Part shown: positions 60,972 through 64,000 of the stretch, one piece after another | How positions within the stretch are numbered: position 1 is the first letter of the stretch | How the letters are laid out: each line of letters starts with the position of its first letter | NCBI RefSeq assembly: GCF_965198575.1 | Contig: NZ_OZ240671.1 | Coordinates: 1,674,001-1,738,000, forward strand | Length of the DNA: 64,000 bases | Direction: 5' to 3' | DNA from: Lichenicola sp965198575 | Lineage (GTDB): Bacteria > Pseudomonadota > Alphaproteobacteria > Acetobacterales > Acetobacteraceae | The notes under the pieces: generated by a model | What the model saw: only the letters and a program-made list of their open reading frames with translations | What the model was told of the DNA's origin: nothing | Database searches by the model: none | Made by a program: the position numbers and the translations under genes

Positions 60972-62108
60972 TCAGCGACGGCCCTTGGAGCCCGTCTTGT
61001 CGCCGGGTCGACCACCCGGGAAGGCAGGACGTGCCGGACCGCCGCGGGCCGGTTGCGCCGGAGCGACGGGCACCGGCTTGGCGCCGGTCCTGGCAGCGGC
61101 AGCCTGGACCGGCTCCTCCTTGGCTACCGGCCTGGCCGCGCGGCGCAGACCCGCAGGTGCCTCGGATTCGGCCGCCGCCACCGCATGCGCAGGCGGCTTA
61201 GCCGTCTCGGAAGCCAGGCTTTCGGCATCGTCCTGCGGCACGATCTCGACCAGGAACGCCTCGAGCGGCGCCAGGCTGGCGGCCTCGGCGGTCTCCGAGC
61301 CATCCACCGGGCCGATGCTGCTGCCGTCGGTGAAGCTGGCGCTGACCCGGACGTCATACTGTTCCGCGGCCTGACCCTTCAGCCGGACGCGCAGGCCCAG
61401 GATCGGCAGCGCCATGCCCCGGCTGCCGCAATACTGGCCGCCCTCTGACCACGGCGACAGCCATCCCTTGCCCAACACCGCCTGGTATTCGATGTCCGCC
61501 GGCGTGACCAGCCGCGTCGGGGAGATCGCGAACCCCTCGATCCAGCTCTGGCTGCCGCGCTCGCCCATCCACTCGCCGAGCCGGCTCAGCACGTCGCCAC
61601 GCCGCTGCACATGCGCCGCGACCTCGAGCTTGGCGGTCGGCGCCGGCGCCTCGGTGTTCGCCGCGGGCACGATCTGGCCGGCAACCGGCGCCTGCACCGC
61701 ATGACCCCCATCCTGCGGCTGGCCCGCGCCTTGGGCAACCACCTGGCGGACCGGCGGCGCATCGCTGAGGCGCAGTACCTGCAGTTTCGGGGCCTCCTGG
61801 TTGCTGTTCATCGACTGGTAGATGGTCACCAGCACCTGCGCCGGCCCCTGGTCGATGCGCACCAGCGCCGCACTGCTGTCACTGCCGAGCCAGCCATCCG
61901 GATTGAAGGTGCTGATGGTGAGCGCCTCGGGCGGCGTTGCCGGTGGCCGGGTGATGCGCACGCCCGGCAGGCCGCTGACCGGATCCGGCAACGGGCCGCC
62001 CGGCGCATGGAACACGCAGAAAAGGCCGGGATCGAGCAGCATCAGGTGGGCTGACACTTTCAGCTCCGTCACCACTTTCTGGTTCGGTGTCGGACTGGTC
62101 TGCGACAT
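60972..62108 (-). CDS. ChW-like (hydrophobic W) protein with Ala/Pro-rich tail
   Basis: A 378-residue protein. About residues 155-255 resemble the clostridial hydrophobic-with-conserved-W type: SQSWIEGF, then VLGKGWLSPWSEGGQYCGSRG and LPILGLRVRLKGQAAEQYDV, with the Gly-Trp pairs and the beta pattern of that repeat. The N-terminal 130 residues (LMLLDPGLFCVFHAPGG, ITRPPATPPEAL) form a separate unknown domain. The last 90 residues are Ala/Pro/Glu, then Arg/Gly-rich and likely disordered. No signal peptide is visible. It sits between two glycosyltransferase genes, so it may bind or organise glycans or the enzymes themselves. Function unproven. Confidence 0.6.
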   Translation of the reverse strand: MSQTSPTPNQKVVTELKVSAHLMLLDPGLFCVFHAPGGPLPDPVSGLPGVRITRPPATPPEALTISTFNPDGWLGSDSSAALVRIDQGPAQVLVTIYQSMNSNQEAPKLQVLRLSDAPPVRQVVAQGAGQPQDGGHAVQAPVAGQIVPAANTEAPAPTAKLEVAAHVQRRGDVLSRLGEWMGERGSQSWIEGFAISPTRLVTPADIEYQAVLGKGWLSPWSEGGQYCGSRGMALPILGLRVRLKGQAAEQYDVRVSASFTDGSSIGPVDGSETAEAASLAPLEAFLVEIVPQDDAESLASETAKPPAHAVAAAESEAPAGLRRAARPVAKEEPVQAAAARTGAKPVPVAPAQPARGGPARPAFPGGRPGDKTGSKGRR

Positions 62109-62145
62109 CAGGGATATCCGTTTCTACTACCGGCCCGGGGGCGGG

Positions 62146-64000
62146 TTAGCGTTGTGGGCTGCGATGGTGCGACGGGCGCCCCGGCTCTGCAATGGCCTGC
62201 ATGGTCGCAGACGGTGGCAGGATCAGGGCAGAGCTTCGCGCGCAGAGCTTGAGCAGCAAGGTGTTAAGCTCCGCAACCGGCAATCCGAGTGGCAGGACAA
62301 CGCCGCGACCCGTGCTGCGGATGCGTTCCGCTTGTGCACCAATATCGAAAGAAGCGACCGGAAGCCCTGCACGCCAGGCCAGGCTCAGGGTGAAGCACCA
62401 GGTTTCCGGCCAGATCGACGGCAGCAATGCCAGGTCGGCCGACTGCGCGCCGATCAACCCGATCGCCTCGTCCTCGCGGTATTCGCCGGTGACGAACACG
62501 CAGCCGGCCTCGATCAGGGCGGTATCGTCGGGCGTGTGCCCCACCACGACGAATTCCAGCGGCAATGCGCGCATGCGGGCATCCTCCAGGCAGGCGAGCA
62601 GCACCTCGTAGCCCTTCTCGCGGCCGATGCCGCCGATCACCACGACGCGCCCCGGCCGTCGGTCGCGCGGTGCCGCCGCACCCCCCGGCTGTCCGCCGCC
62701 CGAAGCGCGACGCGGCGCCCGATCCCCGCCGGCCCGGGGCGCCAGGGCAGACGCCGCGCTGAGCCGTTCGAGCGACAGGTCCGGCCGGTCATCCTCCCAT
62801 GCCACCACGTCCGGTCTGACCCGCGGGAAATGCCGCGTGATCCGGCGGGCAGCGTCGCGGGATGGCGCGATCACCCGCCGGGCCGCTGCCAGCTCGATCG
62901 CCGATCGTGCCAGCAGGCCCGGCATCGAGATCGTCTCGTCGAGGTTGCTGCCCTGGATCGCGATGCAGGTCTCGCAACCGGCGACATCCGGCTCGCCGCA
63001 ATAGCGTCCCTGTGGCCCGACCAGCGCGATCCGCTGGCAGAACCAGGCATAGTCGTGGATGTAGGCGTCGTACGGGACGCCGAGCCGGTCGCACAGCGCG
63101 CGCAGCGACGCATGATGGCCGAGCAGATGGTGCCACTCCGCATGCAGCACGCCCTCCCCGGCGAGCAGCGCCACGAGCTCCTCGAGTTCGCCCGGCAGGG
63201 CATAGCGCAGGTTGGGGTAGTTCTCCTCGCTGGAGGCGTCGGACAGCGTCACGCCGCGGCTGTCCTCGGCCGTCTCCGGAGCTGCATCCAAGGCCGGTAT
63301 CGCGTCCGGGTCCGCCGCCACCTGGGCGGCGCCGAGCCGGTCCGGCCGCAGCACGATCGGCCGGATGCCCTGTGCACGCAGCTGCCGGGCGCGCTCCTGC
63401 ACCACCCGATCCACGCCGCCGCCCTGGTCGTGGGTGATCAGCAGAGCGGCACGCGGGGCCATGTCAGGAGCCGTGCGCGACCGTCTCGCCTGCGCCCAAC
63501 GCACCAAGTCGAGCCGCCGTCGCGCCGGCGCCAGCGGGTCGGTCGCGATGTAGTCGAGGATCATCTCGTTGTAGCCGGGATGCAGCCGGTTCAGCACGTC
63601 GAGGTTGCGACGCATCAGCTCCGATCGTGCGGCACCGAACGAGACGTTTCCATAATGTGAGACATACACACCAAGGGCTGCGACGTGCCGCCAGCCGAGA
63701 TGACGCGCACGCAGGCAGAAATCGTTCTCCTCGCCGTAGCCCTGCGCGAACAGGTCCTCGCGCAGGAGGCCGACCTGGTCGAGGCAGTCGCGCCGGAGAT
63801 AGAGGCAGAAGCCGTTGCCGGTGGGGATGTCGTGCACCCCGCCCGGGTTGGCCGACGCCGCCTGGGCCATCATCCGGCGGGTGCCGGAGAGGTCGGGGGC
63901 CTTGTTGCGGTCGCGGTGATCCGGATAGCTCAGGATGCTGGCGTCGTTCGAGAGCGGCGTCGCGGTGCCGATCTCCGGGGCGTGGTAGGCCGCCCGCCGC
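62146..64000 (-). CDS. GT2-GT4 two-domain glycosyltransferase, N-terminus outside the window
   Basis: At least 617 residues; the gene runs off the right edge. The right part (to about 63550) is the C-terminal half of a GT-A family 2 domain: PEIGTATPLSNDASILSYP, then IPTGNGFCLYLRRDCLDQVG and EENDFCLRARHLGW, which holds the usual acidic catalytic region. After a linker comes a GT-B family 4 domain: LITHDQGGGVDRVV, then EWHHLLGHHASLRAL and VVVIGGIGREKGYEVLLA, with LPSIWPETWCFTLSLAWRAGLPV as the donor motif. A Cys-rich loop (GYCxxP/GCETC-like: RYCGEPDVAGCETC) is present. Such bifunctional enzymes build polysaccharide side chains. The ChW-like gene follows 37 bases downstream. Confidence 0.88.
   Translation of the reverse strand, partial: RRAAYHAPEIGTATPLSNDASILSYPDHRDRNKAPDLSGTRRMMAQAASANPGGVHDIPTGNGFCLYLRRDCLDQVGLLREDLFAQGYGEENDFCLRARHLGWRHVAALGVYVSHYGNVSFGAARSELMRRNLDVLNRLHPGYNEMILDYIATDPLAPARRRLDLVRWAQARRSRTAPDMAPRAALLITHDQGGGVDRVVQERARQLRAQGIRPIVLRPDRLGAAQVAADPDAIPALDAAPETAEDSRGVTLSDASSEENYPNLRYALPGELEELVALLAGEGVLHAEWHHLLGHHASLRALCDRLGVPYDAYIHDYAWFCQRIALVGPQGRYCGEPDVAGCETCIAIQGSNLDETISMPGLLARSAIELAAARRVIAPSRDAARRITRHFPRVRPDVVAWEDDRPDLSLERLSAASALAPRAGGDRAPRRASGGGQPGGAAAPRDRRPGRVVVIGGIGREKGYEVLLACLEDARMRALPLEFVVVGHTPDDTALIEAGCVFVTGEYREDEAIGLIGAQSADLALLPSIWPETWCFTLSLAWRAGLPVASFDIGAQAERIRSTGRGVVLPLGLPVAELNTLLLKLCARSSALILPPSATMQAIAEPGRPSHHRSPQR

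Overview
The window looks like chromosomal DNA of a high-GC alphaproteobacterium, most likely a member of the Acetobacteraceae. The case rests on strand-loop-strand repeat proteins ending in Hint domains, acid-type sedolisin proteases, an MlaA/MlaC pair, sdhCDAB order and strong GC bias. There is no rRNA or other taxonomic marker, so the family is an inference. No phage, integrase, intact insertion sequence or CRISPR array was found.

Left part (1-18679). After the tail of a ribokinase and 625 bases without a clear gene comes a tight, seven-gene, one-direction cluster (1005-18601) closed by a perfect hairpin. It encodes three giant proteins built from AIDA-type strand-loop-strand repeats, each with a Hint autoprocessing domain; the first is also fused to a glycosyltransferase. 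With them are a sulfotransferase, a TibC/Aah-type autotransporter O-heptosyltransferase and two secreted sedolisin peptidases. The last four genes are a tandem duplication of a [sedolisin + repeat/Hint] pair. No beta-barrel translocator or type I transporter is present. The cluster reads as a dedicated system for making, glycosylating and proteolytically maturing surface or secreted repeat glycoproteins, and it is the strongest candidate here for an undescribed system.

18709-31425. A serine hydrolase and a 1593-residue protein made of about 195 octapeptides in a 192-residue super-repeat are followed by a GH15 glucoamylase-like gene with zwf, then asd, a small membrane protein and a divergent DprA-like protein.

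31580-43840. sdhCDAB with a trailing C-x5-R phosphatase. On the minus strand follow hflX, an NTF2-like protein and an MhqO/MhqD-like dioxygenase-hydrolase pair; then copA, a GT2 glycosyltransferase and a secreted cupin; then tRNA-Thr(TGT).

43914-53254. Two hypothetical genes precede a signalling operon: LOV-PAS-GGDEF-EAL, a two-domain KaiC and a KaiB. This suggests light input, cyclic-di-GMP and a Kai-type ATPase acting together. Next is an oxidative-stress locus: oxyR, which appears to use a CTG start, divergent from a catalase with a recognisable OxyR operator between them, and then ferrochelatase, which supplies heme.

53350-64000. A Ser-rich small protein, metF, mlaA-mlaC, a GNAT acetyltransferase, ettA, tRNA-Ile(CAT), ppa, and a minus-strand glycan cluster (GT4, a ChW-like protein and a GT2/GT4 protein that runs off the end).
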